The translations under genes and the position numbers were made by a program. Below the pieces are notes generated by a model. That model saw nothing but the letters and a program-made list of their open reading frames with translations, had not been told where the DNA came from and did no database searches. From Deltaproteobacteria bacterium (GTDB lineage: Bacteria > Desulfobacterota > Desulfarculia > Desulfarculales > Desulfarculaceae): a stretch of DNA of 59,109 nt. Positions 33,227 through 41,887 of the stretch are shown here, in pieces; within the stretch, counting starts at the first letter, position 1; the number at the start of each line of letters is the position of its first letter. The stretch lies in the NCBI GenBank assembly GCA_020444165.1, contig JAHLLK010000029.1, positions 1 to 59,109 of the forward strand, in the 5' to 3' direction.

Positions 33227-33460
33227 GAGGCACGGTGCCGGACGCACCGTGCCTCGCTCTAGCAGGATGTTGAAAAAGTCCATCCATGGCCTTTTTCAAC
33301 CAAACTTCGCAAAAGCGCGGTTTTGCCAAGTTTGGCAAATTGCTTGCTTTTTCAAAGCAGCGCAATTAGGCGCGCCATCCCCGGGGTCCCCAAACAACCC
33401 GTAGCTTGTTTGGGGTGGTCCCTGGCGCGCCTGGCAGGCTGTTTTTCAACAGCCTGCCAG
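33227..33460. repeat. Cluster of hairpins between grpE and dnaK
   Basis: The 364-base gap contains, in order: a perfect 12-bp stem (33227-33238/33244-33255); GTTGAAAAAG/CTTTTTCAAC (33269-33278/33291-33300); TTTGCCAA-GT-TTGGCAAA (33322-33339); outer arms GGCGCGCCA/TGGCGCGCC (33369-33377/33423-33431) around the reverse copy of the CCCCAAACAA element; and a perfect 13-bp stem (33431-33443/33448-33460) directly before the dnaK ribosome site. GTTGAAAAAG-type repeats often mark small mobile or palindromic elements. Confidence 0.75.
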
Positions 33461-33481
33461 GGTCAGGAGGCTTGTACCGGG

Positions 33482-35365
33482 ATGTCCAAGATCATCGGCA
33501 TCGACCTGGGCACCACCAATTCCTGCGTGGCGGTGATGGAGGGCGGTGAGGCCAAGGTCCTGACCAACCATGAGGGCGCCCGCACCACCCCCAGCGTGGT
33601 GGCCCTGACCGAAGCCGGCGAGCGCCTGGTGGGTCAGGTGGCCAAACGCCAGGCCATCACCAACCCCGCCCACACCGTGTTCGCGGTGAAAAGGCTCATC
33701 GGCCGCAAGTTCTCCGCCCCCGAGGTGCAAGGAGACGCGCAGATCCTGCCCTACCGCATCGTGCCGGCCGCCAACGGCGACGCCTATCTGGAGATCAAGG
33801 GCCGCGCCTACAGCCCGCCGGAGATCAGCGCCATGGTCCTGGCCAAGATGAAGCAGACGGCCGAGGACTACCTGGGCGAAAAGGTCACCGACGCGGTGAT
33901 CACCGTGCCGGCCTACTTCAACGACTCCCAGCGCCAGGCCACCAAGGACGCCGGCAAGATCGCGGGCCTCCGGGTGGAGCGGATCATTAACGAGCCCACC
34001 GCCGCGGCCCTGGCCTATGGCCTGGACAAGCAGCACGGCCGCAAGGTGGCCGTGTTCGACCTGGGCGGCGGCACCTTTGACATCTCCATCCTCGAGCTGG
34101 GTGACGGGGTGTTCGAGGTGAAATCCACCAACGGCGACACCCATCTGGGCGGTGAGGACTTCGACCTCCGGGTGGTGAACTATCTGGCCGAGGAGTACCG
34201 CCGGGCCGAGGGCGGCGAGCTCAGAACCGACGAGATGGCCCTGCAACGGCTCAAGGAAGCGGCGGAAAAGGCCAAGATGGAGCTTTCCACCGCCCTGGAG
34301 ACCGACCTCAACCTGCCCTTCATCAGCGCCGATCAGAACGGCCCCAAGCACCTGAACCTGAAACTTACCCGGGCCAAGCTGGAGGCCCTGGTGGAGGACC
34401 TCCTGGCCCGCCTGGAGGCCCCTTGCCGCCAGGCCCTGGGCGACGCGGGGCTCACCATCCAGGACATCGACGAGGTGATCCTGGTGGGCGGCATGACCCG
34501 CATGCCCCGGGTGCAGGCCCTGGTCAAGCGGCTGTTCGGCCGGGAGCCCCACCGGGGGGTGAACCCCGACGAGGTGGTGGCCGTGGGCGCGGCCATCCAG
34601 GCCGGGGTCTTGGGCGGCGAGGTCAAGGACGTGTTGCTCCTGGACGTGACCCCCCTGTCCCTGGGGCTGGAGACTTTGGGCGGGGTGGCCACCAAGCTGA
34701 TTCCCCGCAACACCACCATCCCCACCCGCAAAAGCCAGATATTCTCCACCGCCGCGGACAACCAGCCGGCCGTGTCGATCCACGTTTTGCAGGGCGAGCG
34801 GGATATGGCCGGGGATAACAAGACCTTGGGCCGGTTCGAACTGGTGGGCATCCCGGCGGCCCCCCGGGGGGTGCCCCAGATCGACGTCACCTTTGACATC
34901 GACTCCAACGGCATCGTGCAGGTGAACGCCCGGGACCTCTCCACCGGCCAGGAGCAGTCCATCCGCCTCACCGCTTCCAGCGGGCTGACCGAGGCCGAGA
35001 TCTCCCGCCTGGTGACCGACGCCGAGAACCATGCCCAGGCGGATGAACGTCGCCGCCAAATGGCCGAGACCCGCAACCAGGCCGACGCCTTGGTCTATAA
35101 TGTGGAGAAGAACCTGGAAACCGCCCGGGCCAAGCTGACGCCCGGGCAGATCGCGGAACTGGAAAACGAAATCGCCAGAGTGCGCCAGCTCATGGCCGGC
35201 GACGACCGCGCCGCCCTGACCGCCGCCCTGGAGAGGCTCACCACCCGGAGTCACGCCCTGGCCGAGGCCTTGTACACGGCCGGCCCCGCCGGGGCCGGGC
35301 CCGGCCAGCCGGGCGCCCCGGACGACGAGGTGGTGGAGGCCGATTTCGAGGAGGTAGGGAAATAG
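33482..35365 (+). CDS. dnaK: Chaperone DnaK (Hsp70)
   Basis: 627 residues. ATPase motifs [28 protein letters not shown] and [15 protein letters not shown], then the substrate domain from [14 protein letters not shown], and a C-terminal lid ending in an acidic [14 protein letters not shown], all canonical. AGGAGG lies before the ATG at 33482. The stop shares a base with the next gene's GTG. dnaJ is not next. Confidence 0.97.
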   Translation: MSKIIGIDLGTTNSCVAVMEGGEAKVLTNHEGARTTPSVVALTEAGERLVGQVAKRQAITNPAHTVFAVKRLIGRKFSAPEVQGDAQILPYRIVPAANGDAYLEIKGRAYSPPEISAMVLAKMKQTAEDYLGEKVTDAVITVPAYFNDSQRQATKDAGKIAGLRVERIINEPTAAALAYGLDKQHGRKVAVFDLGGGTFDISILELGDGVFEVKSTNGDTHLGGEDFDLRVVNYLAEEYRRAEGGELRTDEMALQRLKEAAEKAKMELSTALETDLNLPFISADQNGPKHLNLKLTRAKLEALVEDLLARLEAPCRQALGDAGLTIQDIDEVILVGGMTRMPRVQALVKRLFGREPHRGVNPDEVVAVGAAIQAGVLGGEVKDVLLLDVTPLSLGLETLGGVATKLIPRNTTIPTRKSQIFSTAADNQPAVSIHVLQGERDMAGDNKTLGRFELVGIPAAPRGVPQIDVTFDIDSNGIVQVNARDLSTGQEQSIRLTASSGLTEAEISRLVTDAENHAQADERRRQMAETRNQADALVYNVEKNLETARAKLTPGQIAELENEIARVRQLMAGDDRAALTAALERLTTRSHALAEALYTAGPAGAGPGQPGAPDDEVVEADFEEVGK

Positions 35366-37527
35366 TGCTACGCCATGGGCGGGTGATCTATGGGCGGATG
35401 TTCCATGGGCGGATGATCTATGGGCGGATGATCTTGGGCTGGTGGCTGGTTGTGGCCGGTTTGCTGATGCTGACGGCTTGTCCCCCTGCGCCGGCGCCCA
35501 CCGTGTCCCGGCCCACCCCGGGCCAGGAGACCCAGGCCCTGTTGACCCTGGGACGGGAGCGCCTGAGCCAGGGCCAGTACCGCGAGGCCGGCGACGCCTT
35601 CCGGGCGGCGCTCCGCGCCGCGCCCACGCCGCAGATGCGCTACGAGGCCATGCTGGGCGGGGCGGTGGCCCTGGAGGGCCAGGGCCAGTACCAGGCCGCC
35701 CTGGACAGCCTGGCCCAGTTGCCCCCGGCCGGGGGCCTGCCGCCCCTCATGGCCGCCGAGGCCGGGCTCTTGCGGGCCCGTCTGAACGGCAAGCTGGGCC
35801 ACTGCGACCAGGCCGTGCCGGTGATCCAGAGCTATCTGGAAAAGCCGCCCACCCCCCTGCCGCCGGTGATGCGCCAGGAAGCCACCTGGGACCTGGCCCG
35901 CTGCCTGAGCGACCTGGGCCGTCACTCCGAAGCCGCGGCCCTCCTCCTGGACCTGGCCGCCCAGGGCGGGCCCCGGGGAGGCATGGCCGCCCAGCGCCTG
36001 TCCCAAACTGCCTCCTTCCTGCCCGTGGAGGAGATCCGCACCCTGCGGGAACGCGCCACCGGGGATGAACTGCACGCCGCCCTGGGCCTGGCCCTGGCCC
36101 GGGCGCAGCTCGGGTCCGGCGACCTGGCCGGAGCCCAGGTGACCCTGGCCGGCTTGCAGCACGAGCCGGCCGCCCAGACCCTGGCCGGCGAAATCCGGGC
36201 CCTGGAGGCCGAGATGGCCCAGGCCCAGGCGGTGAACCCCCGGGCCGTGGGCGCGGTGCTGCCCCTGTCCGGGCCCTACGCCGGCACGGGCAAGGCCGTC
36301 CTGGCCGCGGTGGAGCTGGGCCTGGACCTGTTCCGGGCCAGCGGCGGCGCCGCTCCCACCCTGTACATCGAGGACAGCCGGGATGATCCCCGGGCCGCGG
36401 CCGCGGCGGTGGACCGCCTGGTCAAGGAGCGCCAGGTCATGGCCATCATCGGCCCCATGGGGGCTCAGGCCAGCCTGGCCGCCGCCCGCCAGGCCCAGGC
36501 AGCCCGCGTGTCTCTCTTGTGCCTCAGCCAGGTCTCCGGGGTCACCCAGGCCGGGCCTTTCATCTTCCAGAACTTCTTCACCCCCTCCGAGCAGGTGGCC
36601 GCCCTGCTTGACGAGGTGGTGGGCCGCCGGGGAATGACCCGGCTGGCCATCCTGGCCCCGGAGAACAACTACGGCCGCGGCTTCGCCCGGCTCATGATCG
36701 ACCAGGCTACGGCCCGGGGCGCCCTGGTGGTGCGCACCATCTACTACGCCCCCAACCAGAACGACTACTCGGCCGAGGTGAAGAAGCTGGTGAAGCTGCC
36801 TCCGGGCAACTACCGCCCCGGTCTGCCGGAATCTCCCCGGCCGGTCATCGACTTCCAGGCCCTGTTCCTGCCCGACAGCCCCACCCGGGTGGGCATGCTG
36901 GCTCCCCAGCTCTCGTTCCACGACGTGGTGGGCATCCAGCTCATGGGCACCAGCCTGTGGCACGATCCCGCCCTGGTGGAGACCACCGGCCGCTACATCC
37001 AGGGAGCCGTGTTCCCCGACGCCTTTGACCCCTCCTCGCCCCGGCCCGTGGTGCAAAACTTCGTGAGCCAGTTCCGCGAGGCCCAGGGCCGGGTGCCCAA
37101 CGTGCTGGAAGCCCAGGGCTTTGACACCGCCCTGTTGTTGCGGCGCATCCTGGACTCCGCCACCCCGCCCCGCACCCGCTCCGAGATGCAGCGGCAGTTG
37201 ACCGAGATCACGGGAGTGGAGGGAGTGTGCGGCGTGCTCAACATGGATGCCGAGCGGCGGGTGGAGCGCCAGTTGACCCTGTTCATGGTGCGGGGCGACG
37301 GCTTCACGGCGCTGAATCCGGCCGCGGCGCCGGCCCTGGCCCCGGGTATGGAGGACAGCGAGACCGGCGCGCAGCCCACCCCGGGGGCGGAGCCGGGCGT
37401 GGCGCCGGGGGCGCCGGCCCCCGCCCCCTACGATCCCACCCTACCCACGGAGAGTTCCACCCCGGAGCCGGAGGCCAAGCCGGTGCGGCCGGCGGTGCTG
37501 CCCATCTATCCGCAGCGCTCCAACTGA
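35365..37527 (+). CDS. LppC/LpoA-like lipoprotein with periplasmic ligand-binding domain
   Basis: 720 residues. The GTG has AGGAGGT nine bases upstream, inside dnaK. The N-terminus carries four 5-residue repeats ((H/Y)GR(M/V)(I/F)) before the hydrophobic core and lipobox LTAC. Residues 50-290 are TPR-like helices (LLTLGRERLSQGQYREAGDAFRAAL). Residues 295-640 form a type I periplasmic-binding fold (AVGAVLPLSGPYAGTGKAVLAAVELGLD, IIGPMGAQASLAAARQAQ, LAILAPENNYGRGFARLM). The Pro-rich tail is disordered. The TPR plus binding-fold layout matches LpoA, an outer-membrane activator of PBP1A. Confidence 0.82.
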   Translation: MLRHGRVIYGRMFHGRMIYGRMILGWWLVVAGLLMLTACPPAPAPTVSRPTPGQETQALLTLGRERLSQGQYREAGDAFRAALRAAPTPQMRYEAMLGGAVALEGQGQYQAALDSLAQLPPAGGLPPLMAAEAGLLRARLNGKLGHCDQAVPVIQSYLEKPPTPLPPVMRQEATWDLARCLSDLGRHSEAAALLLDLAAQGGPRGGMAAQRLSQTASFLPVEEIRTLRERATGDELHAALGLALARAQLGSGDLAGAQVTLAGLQHEPAAQTLAGEIRALEAEMAQAQAVNPRAVGAVLPLSGPYAGTGKAVLAAVELGLDLFRASGGAAPTLYIEDSRDDPRAAAAAVDRLVKERQVMAIIGPMGAQASLAAARQAQAARVSLLCLSQVSGVTQAGPFIFQNFFTPSEQVAALLDEVVGRRGMTRLAILAPENNYGRGFARLMIDQATARGALVVRTIYYAPNQNDYSAEVKKLVKLPPGNYRPGLPESPRPVIDFQALFLPDSPTRVGMLAPQLSFHDVVGIQLMGTSLWHDPALVETTGRYIQGAVFPDAFDPSSPRPVVQNFVSQFREAQGRVPNVLEAQGFDTALLLRRILDSATPPRTRSEMQRQLTEITGVEGVCGVLNMDAERRVERQLTLFMVRGDGFTALNPAAAPALAPGMEDSETGAQPTPGAEPGVAPGAPAPAPYDPTLPTESSTPEPEAKPVRPAVLPIYPQRSN
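35375..35434 (+). repeat. Four tandem 15-base units in the lipoprotein N-terminus
   Basis: Units at 35375, 35390, 35405 and 35420 follow ATGGGCGGATGATCT; the last two are identical. They are in frame and encode the repeated n-region of the signal peptide. Confidence 0.9.
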
Positions 37528-37550
37528 GCGCCTCACGAGCTGAACCAACC

Positions 37551-37579
37551 CGCGGTCCGGTGGGCTCCACCGGGCCGCG
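37551..37579 (+). terminator. Probable terminator after the LppC-like gene
   Basis: A 13-bp stem with one wobble (GTCCGGTGG-GCT-CCACCGG core) followed by CTCCATTTT, in a 207-base convergent gap. Confidence 0.45.
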
Positions 37580-37734
37580 CTCCATTTTGGGCCCCTACGC
37601 GGCAGGACCGGGACCGCCCCCCAGCCGCGCCAAGGCGGAGGGTGGGCCCTGGGCCGGCAGGCCCGGGGCGGCGCCCTCCAGCCGGGACGGCCAGAAAGCC
37701 AGGCGGCTGATTTTTCGGGATGATCCGGAGGAGA

Positions 37735-39243
37735 TCAGGCGTGGCCCTGATGCTGGTGGTCCGCGGCGGCGAAGCGGGCCAGGTGGCCGGCCGCGGCGTG
37801 GGCCGCCTCGTCGGTTACCCGCTCCATCCATTTCAGGAGACCGTGGCCAAAGCGCTCCTGCACGGTGCGGCCCAGCCGCAGTTCCAGCTCGGCCGCGAGG
37901 CCCTGGCTGGTGTGGCGGTGGAGCGACACCACGGCCTCGTGCTCGGTCTGGTCCCCTTCCTCGTCCTGCCACCCGGCCTGGAACACCACCCCCTCGCCCT
38001 CCCGGCGCAGGACGAGGTGCAGGGAATACAGCCCCAGGGTGCGCGCCAGGCCGGCAAGGCCGTTTTCCAGCTCCCGGGCATCCGCGGCCTGGCCGATCTG
38101 CCAGATGCGCTTTTCCACCAGGCGCTCGGCCTCCAGGAAGATGGGGAAGCGGTAAGGCACCTGGCAGGTGCTCCGGCGGGCGCCCCGGGAGAAGTAACCC
38201 ACCTTGAGGAACAGGGCCAGCAGGGCCAGCCAGATAAGGCCCATGAGGATGGCCAGGTTTTCGTTGAAGACAAAGGTCATGCCCAGGGCCAACAGCCCGC
38301 AGAACAGCGAGATGCCCTGGATGAACAGGGTCACCTGGCGCTCGCCCATGCCGTTTTTGAGCATGCGGTAGTGGGCGTGGCCGTCATCGGGCTTGCCCAC
38401 CGGCCGGCCCAGCCAGAAGCGGCGCATGGTGGTCACCACCACCTCGGCGATGGGCACGGACAACACCGCCACCGGGATGAGGGCCGCGGCGAAGCCGGCG
38501 GACTTGGGCATGTACAGGGGCACGAAGGCGGCCAGGCAGTAGCCCATGAAGGTGCTGCCGCTGTCGCCCAGGTAGATGGCGCCGGAGAAGTAGTTGTGCC
38601 GGAGGAAGGCGGCCGTGGCCCCCAACAGGGCGGCGGCCACCAGGGACAGGGGCAGTTGATCCGACATGAGCCCGGCGGACAAGAGCAGGACCAGGGCCAG
38701 GCCGAACACGCCGCCGGCCAGCCCGTCCAGGCCGTCGATGAGGTTCATGGCGTTGATGGCCAGGATCATCCAGACCACGTTCAAGGGCAGGCCCAAAAGC
38801 CCCAGGTGGAAGGGGTGGGCCGGGTCGAAGATGTTGGTCACCACCTCCACCCGGAGCCCCCACCAATAGATGAAACCCGCCACCGCCACCTGGGCCAACA
38901 GCTTCCAGCGGGCCCGGAGACCGCGGATGTCGTCCACCACCCCCACCAGGAGGATGGCGGTGCCGCCCAGGGCGAAACCGGTGAGCTTATGGGCCAGGGG
39001 AGAGAGGAGGAGCGAAACCTGGGGGGAGAAGAGCCAGGCCAGGGTGATACCCAACAGGGAGCCGCCCCATACCACCAAGCCGCCCAGGCGCGGGATCGGC
39101 ATCCCCACGAACTGCCCCACCCGGGGGTAGTCCAGGGCCCCGACCTTGCGGCTGAAGGCCATGCATGCCGGCACCAGCCCCAGCCCCAGAATCAGGGCCA
39201 AGAGCAGCACCACGCCCACCAGGGCCAAGGGTTCGAGCTCCAA
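37735..39243 (-). CDS. WecA/MraY-type polyprenyl-phosphate sugar-1-phosphate transferase with extra C-terminal domain
   Basis: 502 residues. Ten or so membrane segments fill residues 1-345 with the family signatures VGVVDDIRGL, NAMNLIDGLDGLAGG, YLGDSGSTFMGY and PDDGHAHYRMLKNG. It should transfer a sugar phosphate to undecaprenyl phosphate to start glycan assembly. After about residue 350 there is a soluble 150-residue domain (FPIFLEAERLVEKRIWQIG ... HGLLKWMERVTDEAAHA) absent from plain WecA. Start: TTG at 39243, with AGG seven bases and GGAGG fourteen bases upstream. Confidence 0.88.
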   Translation of the reverse strand: MELEPLALVGVVLLLALILGLGLVPACMAFSRKVGALDYPRVGQFVGMPIPRLGGLVVWGGSLLGITLAWLFSPQVSLLLSPLAHKLTGFALGGTAILLVGVVDDIRGLRARWKLLAQVAVAGFIYWWGLRVEVVTNIFDPAHPFHLGLLGLPLNVVWMILAINAMNLIDGLDGLAGGVFGLALVLLLSAGLMSDQLPLSLVAAALLGATAAFLRHNYFSGAIYLGDSGSTFMGYCLAAFVPLYMPKSAGFAAALIPVAVLSVPIAEVVVTTMRRFWLGRPVGKPDDGHAHYRMLKNGMGERQVTLFIQGISLFCGLLALGMTFVFNENLAILMGLIWLALLALFLKVGYFSRGARRSTCQVPYRFPIFLEAERLVEKRIWQIGQAADARELENGLAGLARTLGLYSLHLVLRREGEGVVFQAGWQDEEGDQTEHEAVVSLHRHTSQGLAAELELRLGRTVQERFGHGLLKWMERVTDEAAHAAAGHLARFAAADHQHQGHA

Positions 39244-39410
39244 GGCCAGCCTAATACCTCCGCGTTGGCGGGTAACGCCAGGGTTGGGGAGCCGGGGACC
39301 CTGGCAGATTAGCGCCGCAGGCCGCCCAGGCCTGGGGCCGGGATAGTTGGTCCGCCTGGTCGGGGGGATCCCCCCTCGGCCATGGGGCGGGCAGAGGCCG
39401 GATTAACTGC

Positions 39411-39439
39411 CTTATAGCAGAAGAAAATGTCCCGGTCCA
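39411..39439 (-). promoter_or_regulatory. Candidate promoter of the WecA-like gene
   Basis: On the minus strand, TGGACC (39434-39439), 17-base spacer, TATAAG (39411-39416). Confidence 0.45.
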
Positions 39440-39466
39440 CCCCCAAGGCTGGCGAAAAGGCTTTTA

Positions 39467-39509
39467 TCGGTGAGACTTGACGGTCTCGCCGCAATGGGCT
39501 ACATGTAGC
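39467..39509 (+). promoter_or_regulatory. Candidate promoter/operator upstream of the GT2 pair
   Basis: TTGACG (39477-39482), 17-base spacer, TACATG (39500-39505). A near-perfect 9-bp inverted repeat (GGTGAGAC/GTCTCGCC) brackets the -35, and a perfect 14-base palindrome GGCTACATGTAGCC (39497-39510) covers the -10. The rest of the 457-base divergent gap shows nothing further. Confidence 0.45.
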
Positions 39510-39700
39510 CTGCCGCCGTCGCAAGCTACGCTTGGCTTTACCCCGGGCGGCCTGCCACAATGAATAACGGGCCCTGATTCCCGGCCCGGGTCTCCGGCCG
39601 GCCGGCCGGAGCGGTATTGTTTGCAACTTCGCGGCGCGGGGAGCCCCCCCTGGCCGGGCGCGGCTCTTCTGCCCCTTTTGCGCCGCCCCCGCTCTGCGTC

Positions 39701-41773
39701 ATGCCCCAGGAGGACCAGCCCCTGCCGTCCAGCCTGAAAAACCGTTTGCGGGACACGCTGCTGAGCGCCGGAGGCCGGCAACGCCTCAAGGCCGCCCTGC
39801 CCCCTTGGCTCCGCCCGCCTTACACCCCCCAGACGGGCCCCGACGGCCGGCCGCGTTATGCGCTGCCCATCCGGGCCCTGCGCCGCCTGGCGGGCCTGGC
39901 CGTGGGCCGGATCATGCCGGCCTTGACCGGCTATGACTCCTGGCTGATTGTCCGCCAAGCCGAGCGGGTGCGGCTATACCCCGCGCCCACGGCCGAGCCG
40001 CCCAGTTTCGACGTGCTCACCCTGACCTACAACACCCCCCTGGCCGTGTTGAACCAGACCGCGGCCAGCGTGCTGGAGCAGGATTATCCCTCCTGGCGCT
40101 GGGTGGTGTGGGACAACGGCACCCAAGCGCCGGACACCCTGGCCCGGCTGAAGGAATTGGCCGCCCACCCCCAGGTGACCGTGCATTTCTCCACGGAAAA
40201 CCTGGGCATCGCCCGGGGGCACGCCGCGGCCCTGGCCCTGTGCCAGAGCGAGTACGTGGCGTTGTTGGACCACGACGACCTCCTGACCACCGACGCGCTC
40301 CGGGTGGCGGCCTGGCACATCGCCCGCTTCGGCCGGCCGGACTTCCTTTACAGCGACGAGGACAAGTGCGACCCGGCCGGGCGGCGCTACTGGCCCATGT
40401 TCAAGCCCGACCCCAGCCCGGCCTTTTTGCAGTCTGCCGCCTACATCTGCCACCTCACGGTGATCCGCCGGGAAGCGCTGGTGGCCGTGGAGGCCTTCAG
40501 CGACCCGGCCGTGGAAGGGGCCCAGGACTGGGATATGACGCTCAGGCTGTTCGACGCCGGGCTCCGGGTGGTGCACCTGCCCGAAGTGCTCTATTCCTGG
40601 CGCGAGGTGCCGGGCTCCACCGCCGGGGAGGGCCTGGGGGCCAAGCCCTACGTGGTGGCCTCCCAGCGCCACGTGCTCAGCCAGTCCCTGGCCCGCCGCG
40701 GCCTGGCCGAGCGCTTCGAGGTGCGGATCAACCCGCTTTTCCCATCCGCTTCGGGTTTCTGGCACCTCACCCGCCTAGCCCGGGACCCGGCGCCCCTGGT
40801 GGAGGTGGTGCTCCTGGCCCGCGGCCGCCCGGCCCTCCTGGAGCGTTCGCTCCGCTCCCTCCTTTTGGACACCGACTACCCCAACTTCCGGGTGCGCCTG
40901 GTGGACCCGGGGCTCACCGGCCGGGGCGCCGCACTGGCCGCGGCCGGGGACGGCGAGACCTGGGCCTCGCGGCTTTTCCTGGAAGAACCCCGGGACTGGC
41001 CCCTGAACCTGCCCCGGCTCCTGAACCGCCTGGCCGCCACGCCGCCAGCCGGCGCGCCGGCGGCCGAGCTATTGGCTTGGCTCCCCCCCGGGGCCGAAGT
41101 AGCGGACCGGGATTGGCTGTGGGAGGCGGTGGGCAGCCTGGAGCTGAACGCCCGGGCAGTCATGGTGGGAGGCCGCATGGTGGACCGCCGGGGTGATCTG
41201 GCCGGCGGGGCCGCGGTGTTCGGCCTGGGCGGCGGCCTGCAGGTGGCCTACCAGGGCGAGTCGGCCGAGCTGGGCGGCTACTTCTGCTGCAACATCGCGC
41301 GCCGCAACACCAGCGCTCTCCAGGGCGCGCCGTGGGTGGCCCGCCGGGAAGAGCTCCTGGCCCTGGGCGGCTTCAACCCCGCCCTGCCCCAACACCTGCA
41401 CGAGGCCGAACTGGGCGCCCGGGCCGTGGCGGCCGGCCGGGAGGTGGTCTACACCCCCTTCATGACCGCCCGGGGCCGCCAAACCCGCCCCGCGCCCCGC
41501 GACCTGGCCGAGGAAGCCCAGGTGCTGGCCCGGGAGCACCCGGGTTTTCTGCGGGACGACCCCCATTACTCGCCCTTCCTCTCCCTGGACCCGGCCCGGA
41601 GCTACTGCCTCTCCAACCCGGCCGAACGCCGGGCCAACCTGGACCAGGGCTGCCAGGCAGTGGGAATCTTGGCCCCCAGGCCCACGGGGGATGACGCCTG
41701 CCATTGCCGCTACAGGGGAGAGCAAGAGTATTTCGGAGAAAAGGAAGATGTGGGGGGAAGGACCCTTTTTTGA
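39701..41773 (+). CDS. GT2 glycosyltransferase, paralogue 1
   Basis: 690 residues. After a basic N-terminus, a GT-A domain starts near residue 100: FDVLTLTYNTPLAVLNQTAASVLEQDYP, VALLDHDDLLTTDAL, YSDEDKCD and EGAQDWDMTLRLF. A second, degenerate GT-like region follows (VEVVLLARGRPALLERSLRSLL ... LALGGFNPALPQHLHEAELGARAV). No membrane segments. Likely adds sugars to a surface glycan. The last 12-15 residues (EKEDVGGRTLF) are encoded by family A copy 3. The start is uncertain: ATG 39701 lacks a good ribosome site, and TTG 39617 (GGAG upstream) would add 28 residues. Confidence 0.82.
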   Translation: MPQEDQPLPSSLKNRLRDTLLSAGGRQRLKAALPPWLRPPYTPQTGPDGRPRYALPIRALRRLAGLAVGRIMPALTGYDSWLIVRQAERVRLYPAPTAEPPSFDVLTLTYNTPLAVLNQTAASVLEQDYPSWRWVVWDNGTQAPDTLARLKELAAHPQVTVHFSTENLGIARGHAAALALCQSEYVALLDHDDLLTTDALRVAAWHIARFGRPDFLYSDEDKCDPAGRRYWPMFKPDPSPAFLQSAAYICHLTVIRREALVAVEAFSDPAVEGAQDWDMTLRLFDAGLRVVHLPEVLYSWREVPGSTAGEGLGAKPYVVASQRHVLSQSLARRGLAERFEVRINPLFPSASGFWHLTRLARDPAPLVEVVLLARGRPALLERSLRSLLLDTDYPNFRVRLVDPGLTGRGAALAAAGDGETWASRLFLEEPRDWPLNLPRLLNRLAATPPAGAPAAELLAWLPPGAEVADRDWLWEAVGSLELNARAVMVGGRMVDRRGDLAGGAAVFGLGGGLQVAYQGESAELGGYFCCNIARRNTSALQGAPWVARREELLALGGFNPALPQHLHEAELGARAVAAGREVVYTPFMTARGRQTRPAPRDLAEEAQVLAREHPGFLRDDPHYSPFLSLDPARSYCLSNPAERRANLDQGCQAVGILAPRPTGDDACHCRYRGEQEYFGEKEDVGGRTLF

Positions 41774-41829
41774 AAAAAAGGATCCTTCCCCCCACACCCC
41801 CTTTCCCCCAAAAAACTTTATAGTTTTCA
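41741..41829. repeat. Family A hairpin repeat, copy 3
   Basis: Arms 41749-41772 and 41773-41796 pair with a single mismatch, T6/A7 at the tip; the ACTTTATAGTTTT end is on the right. It encodes the C-terminus and stop of GT2 paralogue 1 and lies in inverted orientation to copy 4. Confidence 0.85.
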
Positions 41830-41887
41830 TCGGCTTATGTTTGAGACATCTTCAGGCCGTAGATGCTGCCGAAATTGGGTTTTTAAC

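Noticed and set aside
35365..35430. Start of the LppC-like gene at an internal ATG (35398, 35413 or 35428)
   Set aside because: None has a spaced ribosome site, while the GTG at 35365 has AGGAGGT nine bases upstream.
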